A DNA stretch of 24,081 bases from Oscillospiraceae bacterium. GTDB lineage: Bacteria > Bacillota > Clostridia > Oscillospirales > Ruminococcaceae. A model generated the notes under the pieces. That model did no database searches. It was not told the origin of the DNA and worked only from the letters and a program-made list of their open reading frames with translations. Below are positions 1 through 7,528 of this stretch, in pieces; the stretch's first letter is position 1, and every line of letters begins with the position of its first letter. Made by a program: the position numbers and the translations under genes. The DNA lies in the NCBI GenBank assembly GCA_900768105.1, contig CAAGBQ010000114.1, forward strand, positions 1 to 24,081, written 5' to 3'.

Positions 1-319
1 GGCTTACCACCGGAACCGAAAGCAAAAATATTGTGAGCACGAAGCTCCATGTGGAGGGTTCCTTCGCGTGCTCAAGGCTTTGCGAGGGCTGCGGCGCCGC
101 GCCTGCTCCTTCCTCCGAAAAGCCGGCAGGCTGCTCCGCTTCAAAAATATCCTCCGGAGCCTCCGGCGCCGCAGGCTGCTCCGGCACAGCCGGAGCCTCC
201 GTCAAATCATTCGCGGCGGAGGGATATGGGTTCTTTATTTTTGGCATATATTTTCCGCAAGAGGGACAAAAGCTTTTTTCATCATCAAATTCAAAGCCGC
301 AATCGGGGCATTTACGCAT
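1..319 (-). CDS. Zinc-ribbon membrane protein, N-terminal part (truncated by window edge)
   Basis: The reading frame opens with ATG at 319 behind a strong GGGAGGT ribosome binding site and stays open for 106 codons to base 1, so the 3' end lies outside the window. Residues 4-21 hold two CxxC pairs (C4, C7, C18, C21), the spacing of a short zinc ribbon. A low-complexity Pro/Glu/Ala linker follows at about residues 30-90. A hydrophobic stretch beginning near residue 97 (WSFVLTIFLLSVPVV) is probably the first membrane helix. Zinc-ribbon plus disordered linker plus membrane segment is a common Firmicute architecture (zinc-ribbon domain-containing proteins) without a defined biochemical role. The domain layout is seen directly; the function is unknown. 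A consensus-like promoter lies immediately upstream. Confidence 0.85.
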   Translation of the reverse strand, partial: MRKCPDCGFEFDDEKSFCPSCGKYMPKIKNPYPSAANDLTEAPAVPEQPAAPEAPEDIFEAEQPAGFSEEGAGAAPQPSQSLEHAKEPSTWSFVLTIFLLSVPVVS

Positions 320-348
320 AGGTTCCACCTCCCTGTTAATATAATTAT

Positions 349-377
349 ATAATACCTTTTTTATTGCGCAAGGTCAA
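349..377 (-). promoter_or_regulatory. Sigma-A-type promoter for the zinc-ribbon gene
   Basis: On the minus strand TTGACC (377-372) is followed by a 17-base spacer and TATTAT (354-349), about 30 bases before the start codon. An overlapping TATAAT-like stretch just downstream could serve as an alternative -10. Confidence 0.7.
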
Positions 378-514
378 CAGTAAAACGGAAAATATTTGAA
401 AAAATAAAGTGTTTATATTTAAGCCGTTTTCGAATAATTTGCGGCGTTCACAAAAAGTTTACTTGAATATTCTGAATTTGCCACCTTATGGCGCGGTAAT
501 TGATAAAAATTCCC

Positions 515-543
515 TTGCAGTTTGCGGTGTTTTGTCGTAAAAT
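515..543 (+). promoter_or_regulatory. Promoter for the Ig-like surface protein, with 5' leader hairpin
   Basis: TTGCAG (515-520), a 17-base spacer and TAAAAT (538-543). The predicted transcript starts near 550 and contains a small hairpin at 560-575, ACAGGG-GCAA-CCCTGT. Its GCAA tetraloop fits the GNRA class. It lies just ahead of the AAGGAGG ribosome binding site. Confidence 0.6.
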
Positions 544-606
544 AATAGGCGTAGAAAAAACAGGGGCAACCCTGTCCCTTCGCAAAACCAAGGAGGATTT
601 TTTAAA

Positions 607-1857
607 ATGAAAAAAAGAATTATATGTATGCTTCTTGCGGCATTGATGGTAGTTGCCGTTTTCCCGCTTGAAGCATTTGCCGTAACTTCCATCAAGGGCG
701 CTTATGTCGGTCAGAAATTCGGCATGGTAATTGATGTTGTAAATAATTCCACTTCCTATTCCGTTTCCGGCGATGTGCCGCCGGGCCTTTCCGCAAGCGG
801 AAGCTATACCCGCACAAACGACAACTATGCGCTTTCCCTTTCCCTTACCGGCACGCCCACTACCGCGGGATCATACAGCTTCCGCGTGACTTATTATAAG
901 CCCAACAGCGACACTGTTGAAAAAACCGTTTCCTACATAATGGCCGTTGGCGAAAAGGCTCCCTTTACCTGTGTTCAGGAAGGCTCCCTTTTTGTTGAAA
1001 AATGGCCGAACAAAACCGAATATTACCTTCACGATACTCTTGATACCACAGGTATGAAGGTAACCGTAACCGCTTATAAGCCAAGCACAAGCAACCCCGG
1101 CTATCTTGAGCCTTTTACCTATGATGTTACCGAACTTTGCAGCGTAACCCCCACCTATTTCACTCAAGACGATGTTGCCATAAGCTGCGTTGTAAGCTGT
1201 GTGCTTCCCGTTTATCCAAGCGGCGATCTCCAAACCCTTACCGGTACCTTCCGTGTAACCTTTAAACAGGCGGACCCGAACACCGTTACCGGAATGGAGG
1301 TCCTTTCCGCTCCCACCAAGCTCACCTATACAAAGGGCGAAAGCCTTAATACCTCCGGACTTACCCTCCGCCTTAAAAAGTACAGCGGAGCCACCGAGGA
1401 TGTTACAAAGGGCTTTACCTGCGAACCTACCGTGCTCAATACCGTTGGCACCCAAACCGTTACCGTAAAATACGGCGACAAAACCGCAACCTTTGATGTA
1501 ACCGTAACCGAAGCCGTTTCATCTGTTTCAAGCAGCGCTTCAAGCAGCGTTCCGGCATCGTCGTCACAGGTAAGCTCCTCCGTTCCGGAGCCTTCTTCGG
1601 AACCGGAACCCGTAGTTTCCTCCGAACCGGAATCTTCCGTTTCGGAATCCGTAGTTGAGCCGGAGCCTTCTTCCTCCGTGCCGGAATCCGTGGTCGAGCC
1701 GGAAAGCTCCGAGCCGGAAACGGAGCCTGTTGACGCCCCCGTTGAAGAAAAGAAGAGTTCTCTCGGCTGGATATGGATTATCGTTGTACTGGGCGTAATC
1801 GCGGTTGCTGCCGGAATAGGACTTTTCGTCCTCGGCAAAAAGAAGCTTGACGAATAA
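607..1857 (+). CDS. Secreted Ig-like domain protein with Ser/Pro/Glu stalk and C-terminal membrane anchor
   Basis: A 416-residue exported protein. Residues 1-25 form a signal peptide (MKKR, hydrophobic core, cut near AFA). Residues about 30-112 resemble a putative-Ig (He_PIG) fold, with the PPGLS and LTGTPTTAGSYSFRVTY signatures. Residues about 118-222 and 223-303 look like bacterial Ig-like group 3 repeats; the second has the typical LTYTKGESLNTSGL and VGTQTVTVKYG signatures. A low-complexity Ser/Pro/Glu stalk (about 306-382) leads to one membrane helix (about 387-408) and a basic tail ending KKKLDE. There is no LPXTG motif, so anchoring is by the helix rather than by sortase. The domain layout suggests a cell-surface adhesion or binding protein, but no ligand can be assigned. 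The start at 607 is fixed by AAGGAGG nine bases upstream. It appears monocistronic, with its own promoter and terminator. Confidence 0.88.
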   Translation: MKKRIICMLLAALMVVAVFPLEAFAVTSIKGAYVGQKFGMVIDVVNNSTSYSVSGDVPPGLSASGSYTRTNDNYALSLSLTGTPTTAGSYSFRVTYYKPNSDTVEKTVSYIMAVGEKAPFTCVQEGSLFVEKWPNKTEYYLHDTLDTTGMKVTVTAYKPSTSNPGYLEPFTYDVTELCSVTPTYFTQDDVAISCVVSCVLPVYPSGDLQTLTGTFRVTFKQADPNTVTGMEVLSAPTKLTYTKGESLNTSGLTLRLKKYSGATEDVTKGFTCEPTVLNTVGTQTVTVKYGDKTATFDVTVTEAVSSVSSSASSSVPASSSQVSSSVPEPSSEPEPVVSSEPESSVSESVVEPEPSSSVPESVVEPESSEPETEPVDAPVEEKKSSLGWIWIIVVLGVIAVAAGIGLFVLGKKKLDE

Positions 1858-1867
1858 GATTTTTTTC

Positions 1868-1905
1868 AAAAAGCGGTCATTGTGAAGTGCAATGACCGCT
1901 TTTTT
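1868..1905 (+). terminator. Intrinsic terminator of the Ig-like protein gene
   Basis: AAAAAGCGGTCATTG pairs with CAATGACCGCTTTTT across a 7-base loop (1883-1889), followed by a T run. It starts about 10 bases after the stop codon. Confidence 0.9.
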
Positions 1906-1910
1906 GCGCA

Positions 1911-1944
1911 AAAAAGCACGGAGCTTGGCAAAGCCAAGCTCCGT
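1911..1944 (-). terminator. Intrinsic terminator of leuS
   Basis: ACGGAGCTTGGC (1918-1929) pairs perfectly with GCCAAGCTCCGT (1933-1944) around a three-base loop. Read on the minus strand the stem is followed by GCTTTTTT, so it ends the leuS transcript. It stands back to back with the terminator of the plus-strand gene. Confidence 0.88.
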
Positions 1945-1961
1945 ATTTTTATTTTATCGAA

Positions 1962-4361
1962 TTATTTTACCACAAAGTTTACAAGCTTTCCCGGGACGCA
2001 GATTTCTTTGATTATTGTTTTGCCCTCAAGCTCCTTTGCGGCAGCCTCCTTTGCGGCGGCAAGGCAGGCTTCCTTATCCGCATTTGCCGGAACGGTCATG
2101 CGGGCTTTGATTTTTCCGCAGAGCTGAACCACCATTTCCACGGAGGCTTCGACGCATTTTGCTTCGTCATACTGCGGCCAGGGCTGCTTGCAAAGCATAT
2201 CCTCGTGACCGAGAAGCTGCCAGATTTCCTCCGTAATATGCGGTGCAAAGGGGTTGAGCAGGGTTATAAACAGCTCGTATTCGTCCTTTGTAATGCTGCC
2301 GGTTGCGGTTATATCGTTAAGCAGGGTCATCATCGCGGCGATGGCGGTATTCGCCTTGAGGTTGTCGGCGTCCTCGCCGACCTTCTTTATGCAGCGGTGG
2401 AATCCGGTTTCAAGCTCCGGACGGATTCCTTCGCCCCGCATAACATCCTGAAGCGCCCAAACCCTATCAAGGAAGCGCTTGCAGCCCTTTATTGAATTTG
2501 TGTTCCATGGCGCCGCCTTTTCAAAATCACCGATGAACATTTCATAAAGGCGGAGGGTATCCGCACCGTATTCTTTGATAACATCATCGGGGTTTACCAC
2601 ATTGCCGCGGCTCTTTGACATTTTTTCGTTGTTCTCGCCAAGAATCATACCGTGGCTGGTGCGCTTTTTATAAGGCTCCTTTGTGGAAACAACGCCGATA
2701 TCGTAAAGGAACTTGTGCCAAAAGCGGCTGTAAAGCATATGGAGGGTTGTGTGCTCCATTCCGCCGTTGTACCAATCCACAGGCATCCAGTAATCAAGAG
2801 CCTCCTTTGAGGCAAGTGCGGTGTCGCACTTCGGGTCGCAATAGCGAAGGAAATACCAGGAGGAACCTGCCCACTGGGGCATTGTATCGGTTTCGCGCTT
2901 TGCCGGACCGCCGCAGCAGGGGCAGGTGGTGTTTACCCAATCCGTCATTTTGGAAAGAGGGCTTTCGCCGGTATCGGTAGGTTCGTAGGAATCGACCTCC
3001 GGCAAAAGCAGCGGAAGCTGCTCTTCCGGAACAGGCTGCCAGCCGCACTTTTCGCAGTAAATCATGGGGATAGGCTCGCCCCAGTATCTCTGACGGCTGA
3101 AAACCCAGTCGCGGAGCTTATAATTTACCTTGGCGCGGCCTATGCCCTCCTTTTCAAGGTATTCTATCATGGCTTTTTTGGCTTCCTCAACGGTCATGCC
3201 GTCCTCAAAGCCGGAGTTTACCATAATTCCGGTGGCACAGTCGGTATACGCGGCTTCCTCAACATTGCCGCCCTTTACAACCTCAATTATCGGCAGGCCG
3301 AACTTCTTCGCAAATTCCCAGTCGCGGGTATCGTGCGCGGGAACAGCCATAATTGCGCCGGTGCCGTAGCTTGTAAGCACATAGTCGGAAATAAAAATCG
3401 GAATTTCCTTTCCGGTAACCGGGTTTATTCCGCGTACGCCTTTAAGCTCCACGCCGGTTTTGTCCTTTGCAAGTTCGGTGCGTTCAAAATCGGATTTTTT
3501 TGCCGCCTCCTGCTGATATGCACGAATCTCGTCCATATTGGAAAGCTTATCCGCCCATTTTTCGATTATTGCGTGCTCCGGACTTATTACCATATAGGTT
3601 GCGCCGAAAAGGGTGTCGCAGCGGGTGGTATAAACGGTAAGCTTATCCCCCGCGGTGGTATTGAAATCAACCTCCGCGCCGGTGGAGCGGCCTATCCAGT
3701 TAATCTGGGAGGTTTTTACCCTCTCGATATAATCAACATCCGCAAGGTCGTCAATAAGCCTTTGGGCATAGGCGGTAATTTTAAGCATCCACTGGGATTT
3801 TACCTTATGGACAACCTCGCTTCCGCAGCGTTCGCAAACGCCGTTTACAACCTCTTCATTTGCAAGAACAACCTTGCAGCCGGTGCACCAGTTTACGGAA
3901 GCTTCTTTTTTATATGCAAGGCCGTGCTTATAGAGCTGGAGGAAAATCCACTGGGTCCACTTATAATAATTCGGGTCGGTGGTATTTATTTCTCTGTCCC
4001 AATCAAAGGAAAGACCGAGAGCTTTAAGCTGCTGCTTAAAATGCGCAACATTATTTTTTGTGACTATTTCGGGGTGGATGTGGTTTTTTATTGCAAAGTT
4101 TTCCGTAGGAAGGCCGAAAGCGTCCCAACCCATGGGATAAAGCACATTATAGCCCTGCATACGCTTTTTTCTTGCGACTATATCAAGGGCGGTATAGGAG
4201 CGGGGGTGTCCTACATGAAGTCCCTGTCCGGAGGGATAGGGAAACTCCACAAGAGCATAATATTTCGGTTTTGTGTAATCGTTTGTGGCGGCAAAGGGCT
4301 TTTTTTCTTCCCAAATGTCCTGCCACTTTTTTTCAATGGCGGTAAAATCGTAACCTTTCAT
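1962..4361 (-). CDS. leuS: Leucyl-tRNA synthetase
   Basis: A 799-residue class I aminoacyl-tRNA synthetase that charges tRNA-Leu with leucine in the cytoplasm. The HIGH signature is HVGH at residues 49-52 after FPYPSGQGL, and KMSKS lies at about 580-584. Between them is the CP1 editing domain, recognisable by TTRCDTLFGATYM and GTGAIMAVPAHD. Two CxxC pairs (CTGCK and CERCG) form a zinc module, and further cysteines occur at CEKCG and CPCCGG. The C-terminal anticodon-binding domain and LeuS tail are complete; the length is normal for the bacterial family. ATG at 4361 is preceded by AGGAGG. Expression is controlled by the upstream T-box with a leucine specifier, so uncharged tRNA-Leu should raise synthesis. 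It lies downstream of rsfS but has its own promoter. An intergenic repeat sits in the untranslated leader. Confidence 0.99.
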   Translation of the reverse strand: MKGYDFTAIEKKWQDIWEEKKPFAATNDYTKPKYYALVEFPYPSGQGLHVGHPRSYTALDIVARKKRMQGYNVLYPMGWDAFGLPTENFAIKNHIHPEIVTKNNVAHFKQQLKALGLSFDWDREINTTDPNYYKWTQWIFLQLYKHGLAYKKEASVNWCTGCKVVLANEEVVNGVCERCGSEVVHKVKSQWMLKITAYAQRLIDDLADVDYIERVKTSQINWIGRSTGAEVDFNTTAGDKLTVYTTRCDTLFGATYMVISPEHAIIEKWADKLSNMDEIRAYQQEAAKKSDFERTELAKDKTGVELKGVRGINPVTGKEIPIFISDYVLTSYGTGAIMAVPAHDTRDWEFAKKFGLPIIEVVKGGNVEEAAYTDCATGIMVNSGFEDGMTVEEAKKAMIEYLEKEGIGRAKVNYKLRDWVFSRQRYWGEPIPMIYCEKCGWQPVPEEQLPLLLPEVDSYEPTDTGESPLSKMTDWVNTTCPCCGGPAKRETDTMPQWAGSSWYFLRYCDPKCDTALASKEALDYWMPVDWYNGGMEHTTLHMLYSRFWHKFLYDIGVVSTKEPYKKRTSHGMILGENNEKMSKSRGNVVNPDDVIKEYGADTLRLYEMFIGDFEKAAPWNTNSIKGCKRFLDRVWALQDVMRGEGIRPELETGFHRCIKKVGEDADNLKANTAIAAMMTLLNDITATGSITKDEYELFITLLNPFAPHITEEIWQLLGHEDMLCKQPWPQYDEAKCVEASVEMVVQLCGKIKARMTVPANADKEACLAAAKEAAAKELEGKTIIKEICVPGKLVNFVVK

Positions 4362-4475
4362 TTTTTCCTCCTGTATTTTTGATTAAATTGATAACTGTTT
4401 TAATAAAGCAGCGGTTTGCGGCAAGGGCTTTTTCCGCCGCCGTATAAAATTCCCACCGCGGGGTTGCAAAGCGAA

Positions 4476-4560
4476 CCTTGGCTTCCCTGTGCAAGGCTTA
4501 CGCCGCGGCAATTGAGAGCGAATCTCGGCTCCCCTGTGTAAGGGTAGAAATGTCCACCAT
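4476..4560. repeat. Intergenic repeat element A (two cores), inside the leuS leader
   Basis: It holds a diverged core (CTTCCCTGTGCAAGG, 4482-4496) and an intact one (CTCCCCTGTGTAAGG, 4529-4543). The stretch CGCCGCGGCAATTGAGAGCG at 4501-4520 recurs almost unchanged in elements B and D. It lies downstream of the T-box terminator and upstream of the leuS ribosome binding site, so it is transcribed whenever leuS is. Confidence 0.75.
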
Positions 4561-4571
4561 TGCCGCAAAAC

Positions 4572-4842
4572 AAAAAATCCCGTCCTCCGATAAATCGAAA
4601 GACGGGAAAAAATTTTTCCTCGCGGTACCACTTTCATTGGCAAGGCTGCCCAAGGCTTATCATACCGTATAACGGCGGCGAGCCGTCTGCTTTTACTTGC
4701 GCGGAGGCGCCGCGCTTTCCTGCAGCCGCTCCGGAATGAGTTCACGCATTGCCGCTGCTGCGTTTCACCAAAGCCGCAGCTCTCTGCAAAAAACGGCGCC
4801 GTGCGCTACTGTTTTCCATCAAAGCGTTTTGCAATATGTACA
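4572..4842 (-). ncRNA. T-box leader of leuS (leucine specifier)
   Basis: Minus-strand leader RNA. The T-box sequence AAAGTGGTACCGCG (UGGUACCGCG at 4630-4621) is the hallmark that pairs with the free CCA end of uncharged tRNA. Stem I contains the AGAGAG bulge (4785-4780), a distal loop GGTGAAA, and a specifier loop GTGAACTCATTCC, in which CTC at 4740-4738 is a leucine codon and matches the downstream leuS. The terminator hairpin (CCCGTC, 4584-4579, pairing with GACGGG, 4606-4601) ends in TTTTTT at 4577-4572. The T-box side can form the competing antiterminator. Family knowledge: uncharged tRNA-Leu stabilises the antiterminator and lets RNA polymerase read into leuS. Confidence 0.95.
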
Positions 4843-4848
4843 AATGCT

Positions 4849-4878
4849 ATTTTAACAACTTTTTATTGCGCTTGTCAA
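4849..4878 (-). promoter_or_regulatory. Promoter of the leuS T-box transcript, with overlapping palindrome
   Basis: TTGACA (4878-4873), an 18-base spacer and TAAAAT (4854-4849); the transcript would start near 4842. A perfect inverted repeat, ATTGCGCTTG-T-CAAGCGCAAT (4865-4885), covers the -35 box. It has no T run on either side, so it is not an obvious terminator and could be an operator. Confidence 0.75.
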
Positions 4879-4897
4879 GCGCAATTGCCAAAAAAGC

Positions 4898-5257
4898 TTA
4901 TTTTTCTTCATCAAAATCAAGCTCTTCTATTTTGGCGTCGCTCCAAAGGCGCTCCAAAGAGTAAAACTCGCGGGTTTCGTCATGGAAAATATGGACGATA
5001 ACATCGCTGTAATCCATAAGAATCCAGCTTGCGGAGGAATAGCCCTCCACTCTTTTCGGCTTTATGCCGTATTCGTGGCCAAGGGTGAAATCCACCTCGT
5101 CGGAAAGGGACTGGACATGGCTTTTGTTGCTTGCGGAGCAGATTACAAAGTAATCGCCGATGCTGCTTACATCACAGATTTTGAGCACGCGTATGTCCTT
5201 TGCTTTTTTGTTATCAAGGATTTTTGCAATTTTAAGAGCGAGTTCTTTAGATTCCAT
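4898..5257 (-). CDS. rsfS: Ribosome silencing factor RsfS (Iojap family)
   Basis: A 119-residue protein of the RsfS/Iojap/YbeB family. Family members bind ribosomal protein L14 (uL14) on the large subunit, block subunit joining and lower translation in starvation or stationary phase. Recognisable features are the KAKDIRVLKICDVSSIGDYF and VICSASNKSHVQSL segments and the WILMDYSDVIVHIF stretch. The length is normal for the family. The start at 5257 lies inside the end of yqeK (11-base overlap), so the two are translationally coupled. The nadD-yqeK-rsfS cluster is a classic Firmicute arrangement. This is the last gene of the rdgB-to-rsfS run before leuS. Confidence 0.97.
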   Translation of the reverse strand: MESKELALKIAKILDNKKAKDIRVLKICDVSSIGDYFVICSASNKSHVQSLSDEVDFTLGHEYGIKPKRVEGYSSASWILMDYSDVIVHIFHDETREFYSLERLWSDAKIEELDFDEEK

Positions 5258-5885
5258 TTACGGTTTCTCCTTTCTCGAAATCAGCTTTTGTATATGTTAT
5301 TTTAACATTTTCATATTCTTTAACAAGGTTTTCCGTGTCTTTTCCGGCAGGAAGACCGCGGCTTGTTACATCCGCCAAAATCCACCGGCAGGAAAACGCA
5401 ATGCACTGTTCAAGGCTTATTTCCGCAAGGCGGCGGACATAGCCCGCATCCGGATAGCTTCTATCCGCGCCGGTTAGGTCGGCGATATAAACGACCTTTT
5501 CAAGCACGGTCATGCCTGCGCGTCCGGTTGTGTGATAGCGCACGGCGTTTATTATATCCTCATCCGTTACGGAAAGCTCCTTTTGGATATATACGGAGCC
5601 TGCTATGGAATGCCAAAGCGCAGGCGACTTTATCGTGTCCGGGTCAAGGGATATTCCGCCCTCTTTTATGATGGCGAGCTGCGCTTCGCCGGTCATCCCT
5701 TTGCAAATATCGTGAACAAGCCCCGCAAAGCGCGCTTTTTCAATATCCGCACCGTATTTTTCCGCAAGGAACGCTGCCCGCTCCGATACATTAAGGGAGT
5801 GTTCATAGCGGCTTTGCTTCATCAGGCTTTGCAAAAGCGCTTTTAAAGCGCCCTCTTCAAGAGAGCAATACTTCTTTGTGTTCAT
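5247..5885 (-). CDS. yqeK: YqeK-type HD-domain symmetrical Ap4A hydrolase
   Basis: A 212-residue HD-superfamily phosphohydrolase. The metal ligands can be placed: H29 in RYEHSLNV, H58-D59 in GLVHDICKG, H92 in WHSIAG, H118 in RYHTTG and D136 in VVYIADL. These match YqeK, which splits diadenosine tetraphosphate symmetrically into two ADP. A C-terminal extension of about 40 residues lies beyond the catalytic core, as in many YqeK proteins. The start at 5885 shares one base with the stop codon of the upstream lipoprotein gene (TAATG), and the 3' end overlaps rsfS by 11 bases, so it sits in a tightly coupled operon. In other Firmicutes yqeK normally follows nadD directly; here the lipoprotein gene intervenes. 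Confidence 0.95.
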   Translation of the reverse strand: MNTKKYCSLEEGALKALLQSLMKQSRYEHSLNVSERAAFLAEKYGADIEKARFAGLVHDICKGMTGEAQLAIIKEGGISLDPDTIKSPALWHSIAGSVYIQKELSVTDEDIINAVRYHTTGRAGMTVLEKVVYIADLTGADRSYPDAGYVRRLAEISLEQCIAFSCRWILADVTSRGLPAGKDTENLVKEYENVKITYTKADFEKGETVNGI

Positions 5886-6868
5886 TACTCGCCCGCCGCT
5901 TCCTTTATCGGATAGGTTGCGATTGCTTCCACCGCGGCAGGAAGATAAAAGCCCCTGCCCTCGTCTATAACCTCAACATCGCTGCCGTTTATTTTGAAAG
6001 TGATATAGAAGCAATCCTCATATGCGCCATAGAAATTGAGGTTGATAATTCCGTTTTCGCGAAGCATTATGCTTTGGAAATAGCCCGCCTCGTCCGCAAT
6101 GGTCTTTAAGGTTTCCTCATCCGCATTGGGATAATATTCATTGAGAAGCGTTTCGGTAAGTCCGCTTTGATAAATCTCGTCAATAATGGCGGAACCGGTG
6201 GGATATTTGCGCAAATCCGCGCGGCGGAGAGTGTCGTCCGCGCCGTATTCGTGAAATTCGCCGTTCTCCAGATAGAACCAATAGAGCTTTGTGGTAGGCT
6301 CCTCATTTTTCGCTTTTTCCGCATCCTCATAGTAGTCATAGGAGGTAAATTCCGCGGTAAAATCGCGCCCGCCGGTATAGGTAAGGTGTGAAAAATTGCC
6401 CGAAACGGCAGTTTCATAAACCTTGCTGTTTTCAATTCCGAAAACATAGGTAAGCCCATCGTCATAGTTTTCCGCAAAGAGGAAGTTTGTTCCGTTTGCG
6501 TTTATTATCTCCGGCGTGTGCCATTTTCCGCTTTCCTTCAGCTCCGCGGCATAGTTTTCGTTTACATACCAAAGCACGCCGTCCATATATTCCGCGCCGG
6601 CCTTTCCAACAAAAGCAAAGGCTTCATAAATTCCGTCACCGTCAAAATCATCGAAATTGAACCAGATTATATTTCCGTCGCCGTATTCGGCAAGACGGTC
6701 CCGAAGCTGGGTTTCCGTATCCGCGGATTCGATTCCCTTTGCAAGGTCAACCCTGCCCACCGCTTTATCAAGCAGCTCCTCATAATCCTTTTTCCATCCG
6801 CTTGAGCATGAGCACAGCGTTATAAGCATAAGCACCGCCAAAAGCGCTGCCGCTGTTTTTTTGAGCAT
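5885..6868 (-). CDS. Unrecognised lipoprotein encoded between nadD and yqeK
   Basis: A 327-residue exported protein that I do not recognise. Translation most likely begins at ATG 6868, behind AAGGAGG. An upstream extension to 7015 is open but overlaps nadD and lacks a binding site. Residues 1-22 form a lipoprotein signal peptide (MLKK, hydrophobic core, LITLCSC), with lipid attachment probably at C20 or C22. The mature part is acidic and rich in aromatic residues. The DFDGDGIYEAF segment near residue 75 resembles the Asp-rich calcium loops of EF-hand, dockerin or FG-GAP repeats. WYVNENYAAELKESG and LYWFYLENGEFHEYG suggest beta-rich repeats similar to DUF-type 'DFDGDG' clostridial lipoproteins. 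It is coupled to yqeK through a TAATG overlap and lies 49 bases after nadD, so it is cotranscribed with cytoplasmic housekeeping genes. The function is unknown. Confidence 0.85.
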   Translation of the reverse strand: MLKKTAAALLAVLMLITLCSCSSGWKKDYEELLDKAVGRVDLAKGIESADTETQLRDRLAEYGDGNIIWFNFDDFDGDGIYEAFAFVGKAGAEYMDGVLWYVNENYAAELKESGKWHTPEIINANGTNFLFAENYDDGLTYVFGIENSKVYETAVSGNFSHLTYTGGRDFTAEFTSYDYYEDAEKAKNEEPTTKLYWFYLENGEFHEYGADDTLRRADLRKYPTGSAIIDEIYQSGLTETLLNEYYPNADEETLKTIADEAGYFQSIMLRENGIINLNFYGAYEDCFYITFKINGSDVEVIDEGRGFYLPAAVEAIATYPIKEAAGE

Positions 6869-6917
6869 ATTCTGCCTCCTTGGTAATTTGCCCTCCAAAC
6901 AAAAAGGGCGGGGATTT

Positions 6918-7517
6918 TTATTCGTAGTAAAGATAGTTATCCCAGATATATTCCGCAACGCCCTCCGGCACCATTGCGGAGATATCGTCGCCGCGGCGCA
7001 CCGCTTCGCGCACATCTGTGGAGGAAAGCTCCTTTACATCAATGGGAACGATAATAACCGTTGCGCCCATGCTGCGAAGAACCGCCGCAGCCGCTTCCAT
7101 TGCCGCCTCGTCATCCCAGTTCCTTGCGGCGGCGGCGATAACCGCTTCATCCGCAATCCTGCTCCATGCGTGCCATTTGCCGAAGATAAGGAGCTGGTCG
7201 CCGCCGAGCAGCAGGTAAAGCTCATCGTCGGGGTACCGCTCCCTTATTTCCGCAACGGTATCGGACATATAGCCCTCGTCTTCCCTTTTTATTTCGATGT
7301 CCGAAACCTCGAAATCCGGAAGATTGCCAAAGGCGATATTGCACATATTAAGCCTGTGTTGAGAAGGCGTTACCGCAAGCCCTTTTTTAAAGGGCGAACA
7401 ATATGCCGGCACAACGATTATTTTATCAAGCGAAAGCTCCTCCATAAAGGTTTTTGCGGCGTTTATATGGCCGTTGTGCACCGGGTCGAAGCTTCCTCCG
7501 TAAATACCTATCTTCAT
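6918..7517 (-). CDS. nadD: Nicotinate-nucleotide adenylyltransferase
   Basis: A 199-residue NadD that adenylates nicotinate mononucleotide to deamido-NAD, the common step of de novo and salvage NAD synthesis. The N-terminus carries the nucleotidyltransferase signature GGSFDPVHNGH (residues 7-17, including the HxGH motif). The family LLGGDQLLIFGKWH segment is at about 103-116 and the ATP-binding LSSTDVREAVRRG variant of ISSTxxR is at 164-176. The length is normal. ATG at 7517 follows GAGGT. It lies 11 bases downstream of yhbY. The order yhbY-nadD-yqeK-rsfS is conserved in Firmicutes, although yqeK is displaced here by the lipoprotein gene. Confidence 0.97.
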   Translation of the reverse strand: MKIGIYGGSFDPVHNGHINAAKTFMEELSLDKIIVVPAYCSPFKKGLAVTPSQHRLNMCNIAFGNLPDFEVSDIEIKREDEGYMSDTVAEIRERYPDDELYLLLGGDQLLIFGKWHAWSRIADEAVIAAAARNWDDEAAMEAAAAVLRSMGATVIIVPIDVKELSSTDVREAVRRGDDISAMVPEGVAEYIWDNYLYYE

Positions 7518-7528
7518 ATATTCTTACC

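Noticed and set aside
3333..4382. A 349-codon open frame on the plus strand opposite leuS
   Set aside because: It is antisense to a gene with complete LeuS motifs, has no ribosome binding site or recognisable domain, and follows the codon bias of leuS.
4383..4745. A 120-codon minus-strand frame upstream of leuS
   Set aside because: It runs through the T-box terminator, the T-box sequence and the repeat element; the RNA structure explains the sequence better than a basic, domainless protein.
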